Shown here one piece after another: positions 26,845-35,123 of a stretch of 64,000 nt of DNA. The notes beneath the pieces were generated by a model. The model was not told where the DNA came from. It ran no database searches and saw only the letters and a program-made list of their open reading frames with translations. How positions within the stretch are numbered: the first letter of the stretch is position 1; every line of letters starts with the position of its first letter. The DNA is from Ottowia oryzae (lineage in GTDB: Bacteria > Pseudomonadota > Gammaproteobacteria > Burkholderiales > Burkholderiaceae_C). The stretch is taken from the NCBI RefSeq assembly GCF_003008535.1, contig NZ_CP027666.1, positions 2,283,501 through 2,347,500 on the forward strand, in the 5' to 3' direction. Both the position numbers and the translations under genes were made by a program.

Positions 26845-26878
26845 TGCTATCTTGGTAATAGCAAATTTCTGCCAGCGT
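26845..26878 (+). repeat. Dispersed element, copy 10 (downstream of nth)
   Basis: Half A, GCTAT-cttggta-ATAGC, is well formed. Only CTGCCAGCG of half B remains before the nth stop at 26888. Confidence 0.6.
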
Positions 26879-26887
26879 TTCGCGCGC

Positions 26888-27526
26888 TCAAGGCAACGGT
26901 GTCTTGGGCTTGAAGTCGCAGTCCACCACCACCTGGCATTCCCAGCAGCGCGGCTTGCGCGCCACGCACACGTAGCGGCCCAGCAGGATCAGCCAGTGGT
27001 GCGCGTGCACGGCGTACCGGGGCGGCACGCGCTGCAGCAGTTGCAGCTCGACGGCCAGCGGCGTCTTGCCAGGCGCCAGCCCGGTGCGGTTGCTGACGCG
27101 GAAGATGTGCGTGTCCACCGCCATCGTCGGCTCGCCAAAGGCCACGTTCAGCACCACGTTGGCGGTCTTGCGGCCCACGCCGGGCAGCGCCTCCAGCTCG
27201 GCGCGGGTGGCGGGCACTTCGCCGCCGTGGCGCTCGATCAGGATGCGGCAGGTTTCCAGCAGATGGCGCGCTTTGCTGCGAAACAGGCCGATGGTCTTGA
27301 TGTAGCTCTCCAGCCCGTCCTGGCCCAGCGCCAGGATCTTCTGCGGCGTGTTGGCCACGGGGAAAAGCCGCCGCGTGGCCTTGTTCACCCCCGCGTCCGT
27401 CGCCTGTGCCGAAAGCAGCACGGCGGCCAGCAGCTCGAACACGCTGCTGTATTCCAGCTCGCTTTGCGGATGGGGGTTGGCCGCCTGCAAGGTGGCGAAG
27501 AAATGGTCGATCTGCTTGGGGGTCAT
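26888..27526 (-). CDS. nth: Endonuclease III
   Basis: 212-residue DNA glycosylase/AP lyase of base-excision repair acting on oxidised pyrimidines. The helix-hairpin-helix LPGVGRKTANVVLN carries the catalytic Lys, and VDTHIFRVSNR holds the catalytic Asp. The C-terminal 4Fe-4S cluster has the exact C-x6-C-x2-C-x5-C spacing (CVARKPRCWECQVVVDC). ATG 27526 (MTPKQIDHFF) gives the normal length; the frame upstream is unrelated. It stands alone, divergent from the aminotransferase gene. Confidence 0.96.
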   Translation of the reverse strand: MTPKQIDHFFATLQAANPHPQSELEYSSVFELLAAVLLSAQATDAGVNKATRRLFPVANTPQKILALGQDGLESYIKTIGLFRSKARHLLETCRILIERHGGEVPATRAELEALPGVGRKTANVVLNVAFGEPTMAVDTHIFRVSNRTGLAPGKTPLAVELQLLQRVPPRYAVHAHHWLILLGRYVCVARKPRCWECQVVVDCDFKPKTPLP

Positions 27527-27719
27527 CGGGGGTGGGGCGGCGCGCCGACGCGGGTGGGCGGCTTGGCGGCCATCTTGCCACGCCGTGGGTTGCACTTGCC
27601 GCCGCGATTTTCGCCTTGCGTGGGCGGAAGGCAGGGCGCCCGGACGCGCGACAATGGCGTGTGCCGCCACGGCCTGGCCGGGCGCTGTAGCTTCTCTTTC
27701 ATTCATCCTGTCGCAAGCC

Positions 27720-28919
27720 ATGCCTCTGACCTTCGCCCAACGCCTAGACAACGTCGAAACCTCCGCCATCCGCGAGCTGTTCAAGCTGCTGGGCAAGCCC
27801 GGCATCATCAGCTTTGCGGGCGGTTTCCCAGACAGCGCGATGTTCGACGTCCAGGGCATTTCGGCGGCCGTCAACACCGCATTGCAGACCGAGCCCGGCG
27901 CCGCGCTGCAGTACGGCGCCACCGAGGGCTTTCAGCCCCTGCGCGAGCAGCTTTCGGCCTTCATGGCGCAAAAAGGCGCCAAGGATGTGGCGCCCGACCA
28001 GCTGATCGTCACCACCGGCAGCCAGCAGGCGCTGGACTTGCTGGGCAAGACGCTGGTTGACCCCGGCAGCAAGGCCATCGTGGAAGGCCCCACCTTTCTG
28101 GCCACCATCCAGTGCTTTCGCCTGTACGGCGCCGACCTGGTCAGCGCCCCGGTCGATGGCGACGGCGTGCAGGTGGACAAGCTGGAGCAGCTGATCGTTG
28201 AGCACCGCCCCCGCTTCATCTACCTGATTCCCACCTTTGGCAACCCCAGCGGCGCCATGCTCAGCCTGGAGCGGCGCAAGCGCGTGCTGGAGCTGGCGGT
28301 GAAGTACCAGACGCTGATCATCGAAGACGACCCCTATGGCGACCTGTACTTTGACGCGCCGCCGCCGCCCAGCCTGCTGGCGCTCACGGCCGAGGTGCCC
28401 GGCAGCCGCGACTGGCTGGTGCACTGCGGCAGCCTGAGCAAGGTGCTCAGCCCCGGCCTGCGCGTGGGCTGGATGGTGGCGCCTGCGGCGCTGCTGGCCA
28501 AGGCGACCATGTGCAAGCAGTTCAGCGACGCGCACACCAGCACCTTCGCCCAGGCCACCGCCGCGCAGTACCTGGCCGACGGCCACATGCCCGCCACCCT
28601 GGCGCGCGTGCGGCAGGTCTACGGCCAGCGCGCCCGCACCATGACCGACGCGCTGCGCAGCGAGCTGGGCGACGCCATCGACTTCGTGGCGCCGCAGGGC
28701 GGCCTGTTCGTGTGGGCGCGCCTGACGGGCGCGGGCGGCAAGCTGAAAGACGGCGCCGAGCTGGCCAAGCGCGCCATCGAGCAGGGCGTGGCCTTCGTGC
28801 CCGGCGCGCCGTTCTATTGCGCCAACCCGGACCTCAGCACACTGCGCCTGTCCTTCGCCACCGTGGGCGACGACAAGATCCGCGAAGGCATCGGCCGCCT
28901 GGCGCGCGCGCTGGGCTGA
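27720..28919 (+). CDS. PLP-dependent aminotransferase, class I/II (2-aminoadipate/LysN-like)
   Basis: 399 residues, fold-type I. Motifs: GIISFAGGFPDSAMFD at the N-terminus, TTGSQQALDLLGKTL, the PLP-contacting IPTFGNPSGAMLSLERR and IIEDDPYGDLYF, then SLSKVLSPGLRVGWM with the Schiff-base Lys. This pattern is that of the LysN/2-aminoadipate and aromatic aminotransferase group (standalone relatives of MocR C-terminal domains). The amino donor cannot be told. ATG 27720 begins the conserved region. The DUF3820 gene follows 12 bp downstream. Confidence 0.88.
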   Translation: MPLTFAQRLDNVETSAIRELFKLLGKPGIISFAGGFPDSAMFDVQGISAAVNTALQTEPGAALQYGATEGFQPLREQLSAFMAQKGAKDVAPDQLIVTTGSQQALDLLGKTLVDPGSKAIVEGPTFLATIQCFRLYGADLVSAPVDGDGVQVDKLEQLIVEHRPRFIYLIPTFGNPSGAMLSLERRKRVLELAVKYQTLIIEDDPYGDLYFDAPPPPSLLALTAEVPGSRDWLVHCGSLSKVLSPGLRVGWMVAPAALLAKATMCKQFSDAHTSTFAQATAAQYLADGHMPATLARVRQVYGQRARTMTDALRSELGDAIDFVAPQGGLFVWARLTGAGGKLKDGAELAKRAIEQGVAFVPGAPFYCANPDLSTLRLSFATVGDDKIREGIGRLARALG

Positions 28920-28931
28920 TCGGGCAGGGCC

Positions 28932-29231
28932 GTGGGCGAGCCTTCTACCCCCGCAGCGCCGGCCACTGGCGCTGCCAAGCCAGGCCGCGCCAGCGATGAC
29001 CCGCCCGCCGCGCTGGAGCGGCTGGTCACCCTGGCCATGCCCTTTGGCAAGTACAAGGGCACACTGCTGGCCGACCTGCCCAGCGCCTACCTGGACTGGT
29101 TTGCGCGGCAGGGCTTTCCCAAGGGCGAGCTGGGCCGCCTGCTGGCGCTGATGCACGAGGTGGACCAGGCCGGCGGTCGCCCACTGCTGGCGCCGCTGCG
29201 CCATGGCGCACCCAAGTCGCCAGCCAAATAG
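28932..29231 (+). CDS. DUF3820 family protein
   Basis: 99 residues. After an Ala/Pro-rich start of about 25 residues comes the conserved DUF3820 core MPFGKYKGTLLADLPSAYLD followed by WFARQGFPKGELGRLLALMH. The family includes small nucleic-acid-associated or quorum-regulated proteins of unclear role. GTG 28932 lies 12 bp after the aminotransferase stop, suggesting one transcript. Confidence 0.75.
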   Translation: MGEPSTPAAPATGAAKPGRASDDPPAALERLVTLAMPFGKYKGTLLADLPSAYLDWFARQGFPKGELGRLLALMHEVDQAGGRPLLAPLRHGAPKSPAK

Positions 29232-29248
29232 ATTGCAAGCCAAATAGG

Positions 29249-29294
29249 GCCCTGACGCTGGTGCAGCCTGCGCCGGCAGCTATCATAAATAGAG
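29249..29294 (-). repeat. Dispersed element, copy 11
   Basis: GACGCTGGTGCAGCCTGCGC then CGGCAGCTATCATAAATAG, in reverse orientation, after the DUF3820 gene. Nearly identical in its core to the copy inside the LytTR regulator gene. Confidence 0.8.
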
Positions 29295-29374
29295 TGATTG
29301 GTCTGCGCTAAGGCGCACGCAGGCACGGCCGCACCGCCCTTGAAAAAGCCTCTGCCGTCCTCAACTGCGACGGC

Positions 29375-29722
29375 ATGAAAACACTCCAATCCCCCTCTAA
29401 GACCGCCGGGTTTCTGGCGCAATTGCTGGAGCGGCTGGATGCAAGCCGCGTCCCGGTCGACGCGCACCAGTACCGCACCGTGGTCGACAGCCTGACGCGC
29501 ATGCTGTCCGACGACAGCGTGGACTGGCAGCCGCTGCTGGCCGAAAGCCCTGCCGCCGCCGCCGTGTATGAGAACCTGCACTACGCCGAGGCGGGCCTGT
29601 GCCGCTCGCCGCTCGAGCAGGCCATGACCGCCGAAATGCACGCCCGCGCAGCCATCGAAGCCGCCGCCCGACAGGCGCCTGCCGCCGACAGCGCCTTCCC
29701 CGACCAAGCCCCCACCGCCTGA
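29375..29722 (+). CDS. Conserved hypothetical protein upstream of trxC
   Basis: 115 residues, mostly helical and soluble, with no signal peptide. The opening is MKTLQSPSKTAGFLAQLLER and the middle HQYRTVVDSLTRMLSDDSV; it ends in a disordered Ala-rich tail. I do not recognise a domain. The stop lies 11 bp before the trxC GTG and contributes to its ribosome site, so the two are probably one operon; a role in thiol redox or stress is only a guess from that. Confidence 0.65.
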   Translation: MKTLQSPSKTAGFLAQLLERLDASRVPVDAHQYRTVVDSLTRMLSDDSVDWQPLLAESPAAAAVYENLHYAEAGLCRSPLEQAMTAEMHARAAIEAAARQAPAADSAFPDQAPTA

Positions 29723-29733
29723 AGGAGCCCTTT

Positions 29734-30180
29734 GTGAGCGAGCCACTGCACATCGTCTGCCCCCACTGCCAGACCACCAACCGCGTGCGCGCCGACCAAC
29801 TGGCCAGCGACCCCACCTGCGGCCAATGCAAGCAGCCGCTGTTCACCGGCCACCCGGTGGCGCTGGACGATGTGACGGCGTTCGACAAGCACATTGCGCG
29901 CAACCAGATTCCCGTGCTGGTCGACTTCTGGGCGCCCTGGTGCGGGCCCTGCCGCATGATGGCGCCCGCCTACGAAAAAGCCGCCGCCGAGCTGGAGCCG
30001 CGCGTGCGCGTGGCCAAGGTCAACACCGAAGCCGCCCCCGCGCTGGGCACGCGCTTCAATATCCGCAGCATCCCCACGCTGGCGCTGTTTGTGGGCGGCA
30101 AGGAAGTGGCGCGCCAGCCCGGCGCCATGACGAACCCTGCGCAGATCGTGCAGTGGGTCGCGGCGCACGTGCCGCGCTGA
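29734..30180 (+). CDS. trxC: Thioredoxin 2 (zinc-containing)
   Basis: 148-residue cytosolic disulfide reductase. The N-terminal zinc ribbon has C9/C12 (CPHC) and C29/C32 (CGQC), as in E. coli Trx2. The thioredoxin domain carries the active site FWAPWCGPCRMMAP (C70, C73) and the cis-Pro segment IRSIPTLALF. GTG 29734 follows AAGGAG at 29722-29727. Trx2 in E. coli is induced by peroxide through OxyR; no such site is evident here. Confidence 0.95.
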   Translation: MSEPLHIVCPHCQTTNRVRADQLASDPTCGQCKQPLFTGHPVALDDVTAFDKHIARNQIPVLVDFWAPWCGPCRMMAPAYEKAAAELEPRVRVAKVNTEAAPALGTRFNIRSIPTLALFVGGKEVARQPGAMTNPAQIVQWVAAHVPR

Positions 30181-30313
30181 GTCACTCGCTCATCGGCGGA
30201 TGCTTTCGAGCGTTGCGCGCCGCTCCGCCGATTTGCCGCGTGTGCGTCACGGCCAGCTTCGCCCTGGCTGCCAGCGCCGCGCGCTTGCTGCGGTGCGGTT
30301 TACTTTCGCGCTT

Positions 30314-30919
30314 TCAGCGCACCAGCGCCTCGTAGGCGCGCCGCGTGGACGGCGACACCGCTGCCAGCACCTGTTCATAACTGCTGTGGTGGCGCGCCAG
30401 CAGCCTGGCTGACGCCACCGGGCGCGAGCGGCAAAACCAGTGGCAGCTGTGCTGCATCAGGTACAGCTCGGCCGTCATGGTGAAGGCTTTGTCTTTCGGC
30501 GCCAGACCGTCTGCGTTGACCGCCAGCGTCTGGATGGCGCGGGCGTGCAGCTCAAAAAGGCGGCGCGCGTCGATCAGCCGGTCGCGCGGCAGCAGTTGCT
30601 GCGCCCAGGGAATGGCGAAGGGCAGTTTGCCGAACTGCGCCAGCGGCGCCGGCACCTTGGCAAAGTCGGCGGCAAAGCGGCCAAACTGCGACGCCAGCGC
30701 CTGCTCGGTGTCTTGCAGCGTGCCCCAGATCTGCGTGCGGCGGTCGGGGTCGGCCTCGCCCACCCAGCGCAGGTAGCCTTCCGTCAGGTTTTCCATCAGC
30801 TGCTCGATCCGGTACTGGCCCAGCACGCTGCCCAGCAAGGCGATGCGGCGTGCCTGCTCGCGCGCCCTGAAGACGGCGAAGACGATGAAGACGAGGACGA
30901 GCAGGGGTAACAGTTCCAT
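30314..30919 (-). CDS. Membrane-anchored hypothetical protein
   Basis: 201 residues. One N-terminal hydrophobic helix (LLPLLVLVFIVFAVFRAREQ) is followed by a soluble, mainly helical domain with an Arg-rich stop-transfer. The tail contains HHSSYEQVLAAVSPSTRRAY. I do not recognise a family. It may be the distal gene of the glyA-nrdR-TonB-like leftward group, 111 bp after the TonB-like gene. Base composition is like its neighbours. Confidence 0.65.
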   Translation of the reverse strand: MELLPLLVLVFIVFAVFRAREQARRIALLGSVLGQYRIEQLMENLTEGYLRWVGEADPDRRTQIWGTLQDTEQALASQFGRFAADFAKVPAPLAQFGKLPFAIPWAQQLLPRDRLIDARRLFELHARAIQTLAVNADGLAPKDKAFTMTAELYLMQHSCHWFCRSRPVASARLLARHHSSYEQVLAAVSPSTRRAYEALVR

Positions 30920-31030
30920 GGCGGCGACAAGGTCAGGGGTGGCGGGCGGGCGCTGCGCCCATGCGTGGGCCGCGCGGCGCCAAGCGGCCCGAGTGTGGCA
31001 GGGCGGCCAGCGGCCGCGCGCACGGCAGGG

Positions 31031-31777
31031 TCATGGCCGTGTCGGCGCGACCAGCGGCGCCACGAAGTTCGGCACCGCGCCGTCGCCCTTCCACAATTCG
31101 ATGAGCATGGTGCTGGGCACTGGCGCGCGGCCGATGCGGGCGGGGCGCATGGGGGTGTCCAGAATGGGCGCGATAAGGGCCTGCACGGCGCGGTCTGTGC
31201 CGGCGTCGCCCTGGATTTCATAGCGCTCGATCACCCCTTGCGATGAAATCCACAGCTGCACGGTGATGCGCGGGTGCGCCTGCGGCCACGGCATCTCGGC
31301 CAGGTGCCAATCGTTGTCGATGGGCACGGGCGCCTGGTCGGCTTGCGTGGCGTCCAGCCAGCCGCCTTGGTTACTGGCGCTGCGGGCGGAATCGGGCAGC
31401 GCGGCGGACGCAGGCAGGTCGGGTGGCGCTGGCTCCGGTGGCTGAGCGGGCTGGGGTGGCGGCTGCGGCGTGGGCGCCGGGCGAGGGCGCGGCGCTGGCG
31501 GCGGCGTGTCGGCTGGCTCGGGCGCGGTGATTTCAGGCGCCGCTGCGGGCGCCGCGGGTGCGTCCGGCGCGGGTGATTCCGTCGGTAGCGGTGCGGGCGC
31601 GGGCGCAAGCTGCGGCGGCGCGGCGGTGCGAAAGTTGACGTGCCACGCCGCAGGTTGAGAGCGCGCAGGCGGCCGCACGACCACGTAACGGCTGAGCGAC
31701 AGCCACAGCAAGGCGTGCAAGGCGATGGCGGCGGCCAGCGCCCCCACCAGCGCTGGCTTTGGCCCGCGCGTTGGCAT
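31031..31777 (-). CDS. TonB-like energy-transducer protein
   Basis: 248 residues. A single N-terminal membrane helix (ALVGALAAAIALHALLWLSL) precedes a Pro/Ala-rich spacer of about 90 residues (PPPAPRPRPAPTPQPPPQPA), then a C-terminal domain (HPRITVQLWISSQGVIERYE) resembling the TonB C-terminal fold. This is the layout of TonB family proteins, which transmit inner-membrane energy to outer-membrane receptors. No exbB/exbD is near. The ATG directly follows the nrdR stop (TGAATG), so the genes are coupled; a dedicated partner receptor cannot be named. Confidence 0.7.
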   Translation of the reverse strand: MPTRGPKPALVGALAAAIALHALLWLSLSRYVVVRPPARSQPAAWHVNFRTAAPPQLAPAPAPLPTESPAPDAPAAPAAAPEITAPEPADTPPPAPRPRPAPTPQPPPQPAQPPEPAPPDLPASAALPDSARSASNQGGWLDATQADQAPVPIDNDWHLAEMPWPQAHPRITVQLWISSQGVIERYEIQGDAGTDRAVQALIAPILDTPMRPARIGRAPVPSTMLIELWKGDGAVPNFVAPLVAPTRP

Positions 31778-32227
31778 TCAGCGCCGCACCTCGTCGACCA
31801 GCGCGCGAAACTCGTCGATGTCCTCAAAGCTGCGGTACACGCTGGCAAAGCGCACGTAAGCCACTTTGTCGAGTTTTTTCAGCTCGCGCATGACCAGCTC
31901 GCCCAGGCGGGCCGAGGCCACTTCGCGCGCGCCGGTGGCCAGCAGCTTTTCTTCGATGCGCTCGATGGCGCTGTCGATCTGTTCGGTGCTCACTGGGCGC
32001 TTGCGCAGCGCCAAGTCCAGCGATCCCTGCAGCTTGGCGCGCTCAAACGCCACGCGCCGGCCGTCCTTCTTGACGATGCTGGGAAAGCTGACGTCGGGCC
32101 GCTCATACGTGGTGAAGCGCTTGGCGCAGTGCCCGCACTGGCGCCGCCGACGCACAAAACCCCCGTCGTCGGCCACGCGGGTGTCGACCACTTGGGTTTC
32201 GGTGTGGGCGCAGAAAGGGCAATGCAT
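31778..32227 (-). CDS. nrdR: Transcriptional repressor NrdR
   Basis: 149 residues, the standard length. A zinc ribbon (CPFC near the start, CGHC after RRRRQ) is followed by the ATP-cone domain (FPSIVKKDGRRVAFERAKLQ) that senses ATP/dATP. NrdR represses ribonucleotide reductase genes. It follows glyA on the same strand, the common proteobacterial order, but a strong terminator and a dispersed repeat lie between. Confidence 0.96.
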   Translation of the reverse strand: MHCPFCAHTETQVVDTRVADDGGFVRRRRQCGHCAKRFTTYERPDVSFPSIVKKDGRRVAFERAKLQGSLDLALRKRPVSTEQIDSAIERIEEKLLATGAREVASARLGELVMRELKKLDKVAYVRFASVYRSFEDIDEFRALVDEVRR

Positions 32228-32254
32228 CGGGCTTGGGAATTTATACGGAGAATC

Positions 32255-32300
32255 GGGCTCTAGCGCTGGTGTGGCCTGCGCCAGAAGCTATCAATATAGC
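32255..32300 (-). repeat. Dispersed element, copy 12 (glyA-nrdR gap)
   Basis: TAGCGCTGGTGTGGCCTGCG then CCAGAAGCTATCAATATAGC, in reverse orientation. GCTAT-CAAT-ATAGC is a clean hairpin. Confidence 0.75.
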
Positions 32301-32316
32301 AGCAGAACCACAACGT

Positions 32317-32349
32317 AAAAACGGCGCCGTCTGTGGCAGAGCGGCGCCG
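32317..32349 (-). terminator. Rho-independent terminator of glyA
   Basis: Two CGGCGCCG blocks (32322-32329 and 32342-32349) pair across a 12-nt loop. On the minus strand the stem is followed by TTTTT. It lies 36 bp after the glyA stop. Confidence 0.8.
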
Positions 32350-32384
32350 CGGTCGGTCACAACGAAGTGCGCCGTGTCAGCGAA

Positions 32385-33635
32385 TTAGCCGCCGTAGACC
32401 GGGAACTGTTTCGTCAGCTCGGCCACCTTGGCGCGCACGGCGGCCAGGTTGGCTTCGTCTTTCGGGTTGTCCAGCACGTCGGCGATCAGGTGGGCGGTGG
32501 CGCGCGCCTGGTCTTCCTTGAAGCCGCGCGTGGTCATGGCGGGCGTGCCCACGCGGATGCCGCTGGTCACCATCGGCTTTTCCGGGTCGTTGGGGATGGC
32601 GTTCTTGTTGATCGTCATGTGGGCGCTGCCCAGCACGGCTTCGGCTTCCTTGCCGGTGATGCCCTTGGGGCGCAGGTCGACCAGCATCACGTGGCTTTGC
32701 GTGCCGCCGCTGACGATGCGCAGGCCGCGCTCGGTCAGGGTGTCGGCCACCACCTTGGCGTTGGCCTTGACCTGCTTGGCGTACTGCTTGAACTCTGGTG
32801 CCAGCGCTTCCTTGAAGGCGACGGCCTTGGCGGCGATGACGTGCATCAGCGGGCCACCTTGCAGGCCGGGGAACACGGCGCTGTTGATGGCCTTTTCGTG
32901 CTCGGCCTTCATCAGGATGAAGCCGGCGCGCGGGCCGCGCAGGCTCTTGTGCGTGGTGCTGGTGACCACGTCGGCGTATGGCACGGGGTTGGGGTACTCA
33001 CCGCCGGCGATCAGGCCGGCGTAGTGCGCCATGTCCACCATGAAGATGGCGCCCACGTCCTTGGCCACCTTGGCGAAGCGGGCGAAGTCGATTTCAAGGC
33101 TGTAGGCGCTGGCGCCGGCAATGATCAGCTTGGGCTTGGTTTCGTGCGCCTTTTTCTCCATCGCTTCGTAGTCGATGGCTTCCTTGGCGTCCAGGCCGTA
33201 GCTGACCACGTCGAACCACTTGCCCGACATGTTCAGCGGCATGCCGTGCGTCAGGTGGCCGCCTTCGGCCAGGCTCATGCCCATGATGCGGTCGCCGGGC
33301 TTCAGGAAGGCCATGAAGGCGGCGATGTTGGCGCTGGCCCCGCAGTGCGGCTGCACGTTGGCGGCTTCGGCGCCGAAGAGCTGCTTGACGCGGTCGATGG
33401 CCAGCTGCTCGACGATGTCCACGTACTCGCAACCACCGTAGTAGCGGCGGCCGGGGTAGCCCTCGGCGTACTTGTTGGTCAGCTGGCTGCCCTGGGCGGC
33501 CAATACGGCGGGCGAGGTGTAGTTTTCGCTGGCGATCAGCTCGATGTGGTCTTCCTGGCGCTGGTTTTCCTTCTGGATGGCAGCAAAGACATCGGCGTCG
33601 ACGGCGGAAAGCGGTTGGGTGGTGCGATTGAACAT
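32385..33635 (-). CDS. glyA: Serine hydroxymethyltransferase
   Basis: 416-residue PLP enzyme converting serine and tetrahydrofolate to glycine and 5,10-methylene-THF, the main one-carbon source. Family landmarks: HIELIASENYTSPAVLAAQG, EGYPGRRYYGGCEYVD, and VVTSTTHKSLRGPRAGFIL with the PLP lysine. Full length. The 5' leader (about 207 nt) carries a probable ZTP riboswitch, fitting its place in folate and purine metabolism. A terminator follows. Confidence 0.97.
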   Translation of the reverse strand: MFNRTTQPLSAVDADVFAAIQKENQRQEDHIELIASENYTSPAVLAAQGSQLTNKYAEGYPGRRYYGGCEYVDIVEQLAIDRVKQLFGAEAANVQPHCGASANIAAFMAFLKPGDRIMGMSLAEGGHLTHGMPLNMSGKWFDVVSYGLDAKEAIDYEAMEKKAHETKPKLIIAGASAYSLEIDFARFAKVAKDVGAIFMVDMAHYAGLIAGGEYPNPVPYADVVTSTTHKSLRGPRAGFILMKAEHEKAINSAVFPGLQGGPLMHVIAAKAVAFKEALAPEFKQYAKQVKANAKVVADTLTERGLRIVSGGTQSHVMLVDLRPKGITGKEAEAVLGSAHMTINKNAIPNDPEKPMVTSGIRVGTPAMTTRGFKEDQARATAHLIADVLDNPKDEANLAAVRAKVAELTKQFPVYGG

Positions 33636-33689
33636 GGCAGTGGGTTTGGCAAGGTGTTCCCCGTATCCGCCACGCGCATCGGCGCGACG

Positions 33690-33842
33690 AAAGGGGTTGC
33701 CCAGGCGAACGGCTCAAACGCGCTTCGGTGCACCAAGAGGTGTCTGCCGAACGCGGCGCGCTTCCCAGTGGTAATTGGCAGGCAGCTGCCAGGGTCCACG
33801 TCAGCACCCGCTACAGCAGGGTGCCTATCGCCAGTTGCGCAC
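33690..33842 (-). promoter_or_regulatory. Probable ZTP/ZMP (pfl) riboswitch in glyA leader
   Basis: Reading the minus strand, the conserved block ACTGGCG (33829-33835) is flanked by a P1 stem (CGCGTGCGC against GCGCGCCGCG), then a GTGG...CCAC stem and TGGGAAG just before the P1 3' strand. After a linker hairpin (CGCGTTCGG/CCGAAGCGCG with an inner CACC/GGTG) comes the second invariant block CGCCTGGGCA (33698-33707). These two blocks and their order are the signature of ZTP riboswitches, which occur upstream of glyA and purH and sense the purine intermediate ZMP/ZTP. An extra hairpin (GCACCC/GGGTGC) after ACTGGCG is atypical. Confidence 0.75.
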
Positions 33843-33848
33843 GCGGGG

Positions 33849-33854
33849 AGTGTA
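33849..33854 (-). promoter_or_regulatory. Candidate -10 box of glyA
   Basis: TACACT on the minus strand, about 7 nt before the start of the riboswitch P1 stem. The -35 region is poor. Confidence 0.4.
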
Positions 33855-33975
33855 GCCCACGCGCGGTGCACTGCGCGTGCGCGGGCCGACGCCGGATGCG
33901 GTCATCGCGCCAGCGGGCCATATGCGGCCCAATGAGGACGCGCCCTGGAGCCCCGGGTTCACCGGGGTTGGCTCG

Positions 33976-34806
33976 TCAGGACAGCGCAGCCACTTTGACG
34001 GCGGGCGCCGCGTTGGTGGAAGGCGGCGCAGACGGGCCGGCCGGCGGCGTGGCCTCGGCGCGCAGGGTCGGCGCGGGCAGCGCCTTGCCTTTGGCCACTT
34101 GATACAGGCGCGCGTGCTCGGCCAACACCTTTTCGGCATAGCCGCCGTCGCCAGGCAGGTTGGCCGCGCCCACGTACCACTTCAACCCGGCCTGAACCGA
34201 GCCGGCGCGGGCGATGCATTCCTGCAGCACCTTCACGCCCACGCGCAGGTTGGATTTGGGATCAAAAGCTGCGTACTGGCCGCCGAAGCTCTGGTACTTG
34301 TCCGAATGGATCTCGGTCATCACCTGCATCAAGCCTTGGGCGCCCACCGCGCTTTGCGCGAAGGGGTTGAAGCTGGATTCGATCGCCATCACGGCCAGGA
34401 TCAGCGTGGGGTCCAGCTTGTTGGCCTGGCCCACTTCATAAGCCTCGGCCACCAGGGCGGCCACCGGCTCGGGCGCCACGCGGTACTTCTTGGCGATCCA
34501 CATCGCCACCGTGGCCTGCTCTTGCGGCAGGGTGCTGGGGTTGGCGGCCGTGGCGCGCTCAATGGCGCCCAGTTCGGGCTGGATGCCCATGGCCGCCACC
34601 TTGCGGGCCGTCAGCCAGCTGGTCAGTCGCTCTTCGCCTTGCTGGCGCAGGTCGGGCCGCATGGTCAGCATGGCAACAGCCAGGACCACGGCGACGCCGA
34701 CGAGGGCCAGGCTGTTGTGGGTGATTTCGAAAAAACCTTCCGCCACGTCGGTGGTGAAGGTTCGCACACCGCGTCCCACTGCGGCGAACTTTGCTTTGGC
34801 TGTCAT
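33976..34806 (-). CDS. Lytic transglycosylase (SLT domain)
   Basis: 276 residues. One N-terminal membrane helix (ITHNSLALVGVAVVLAVAML), a helical middle part, then a Slt70-like domain: LILAVMAIESSFNPFAQSAV with the catalytic Glu, and VGAQGLMQVMTEIHSDKY. It cleaves peptidoglycan strands to anhydro-muropeptides in the periplasm. ATG 34806 is preferred over one five codons upstream, because AGGAG lies 6 bases before it. The C-terminus is a Pro/Ala-rich tail. The gene is monocistronic. Confidence 0.9.
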   Translation of the reverse strand: MTAKAKFAAVGRGVRTFTTDVAEGFFEITHNSLALVGVAVVLAVAMLTMRPDLRQQGEERLTSWLTARKVAAMGIQPELGAIERATAANPSTLPQEQATVAMWIAKKYRVAPEPVAALVAEAYEVGQANKLDPTLILAVMAIESSFNPFAQSAVGAQGLMQVMTEIHSDKYQSFGGQYAAFDPKSNLRVGVKVLQECIARAGSVQAGLKWYVGAANLPGDGGYAEKVLAEHARLYQVAKGKALPAPTLRAEATPPAGPSAPPSTNAAPAVKVAALS

Positions 34807-35088
34807 AGCACTCCTAGTCATGACACTCCCGCGCCGTCGCTCTCAAGCCAATCTAGGGCCTGCGAACAAGGGGTACTGCGGGGGCATCCTGCACATCAGT
34901 CCATGGCCGTGGGCGGTGTCGCTCGGCGCCCTTTGCAAATACCAGGGGCTGCCTGCGGCACTGACGCATCACACTGGGCTTTCGCCGCACGGCTTGCCGA
35001 GGATCGGCAACAAGTCAGGATTTCCTACCAGAATGGTCGGAATCGCGGGATTCTAGAGCGCTCCATATGACAGGTCAACAAGGTAAAT

Positions 35089-35117
35089 TTGAGTTGAAAT
35101 TCTAAAAACCATATAAA
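35089..35117 (+). promoter_or_regulatory. Sigma-70-type promoter
   Basis: TTGAGT (35089-35094) and TATAAA (35112-35117) with a 17-bp spacer, in a locally AT-rich island. It points to the structured region at 35124-35525. Confidence 0.65.
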
Positions 35118-35123
35118 AGACGG

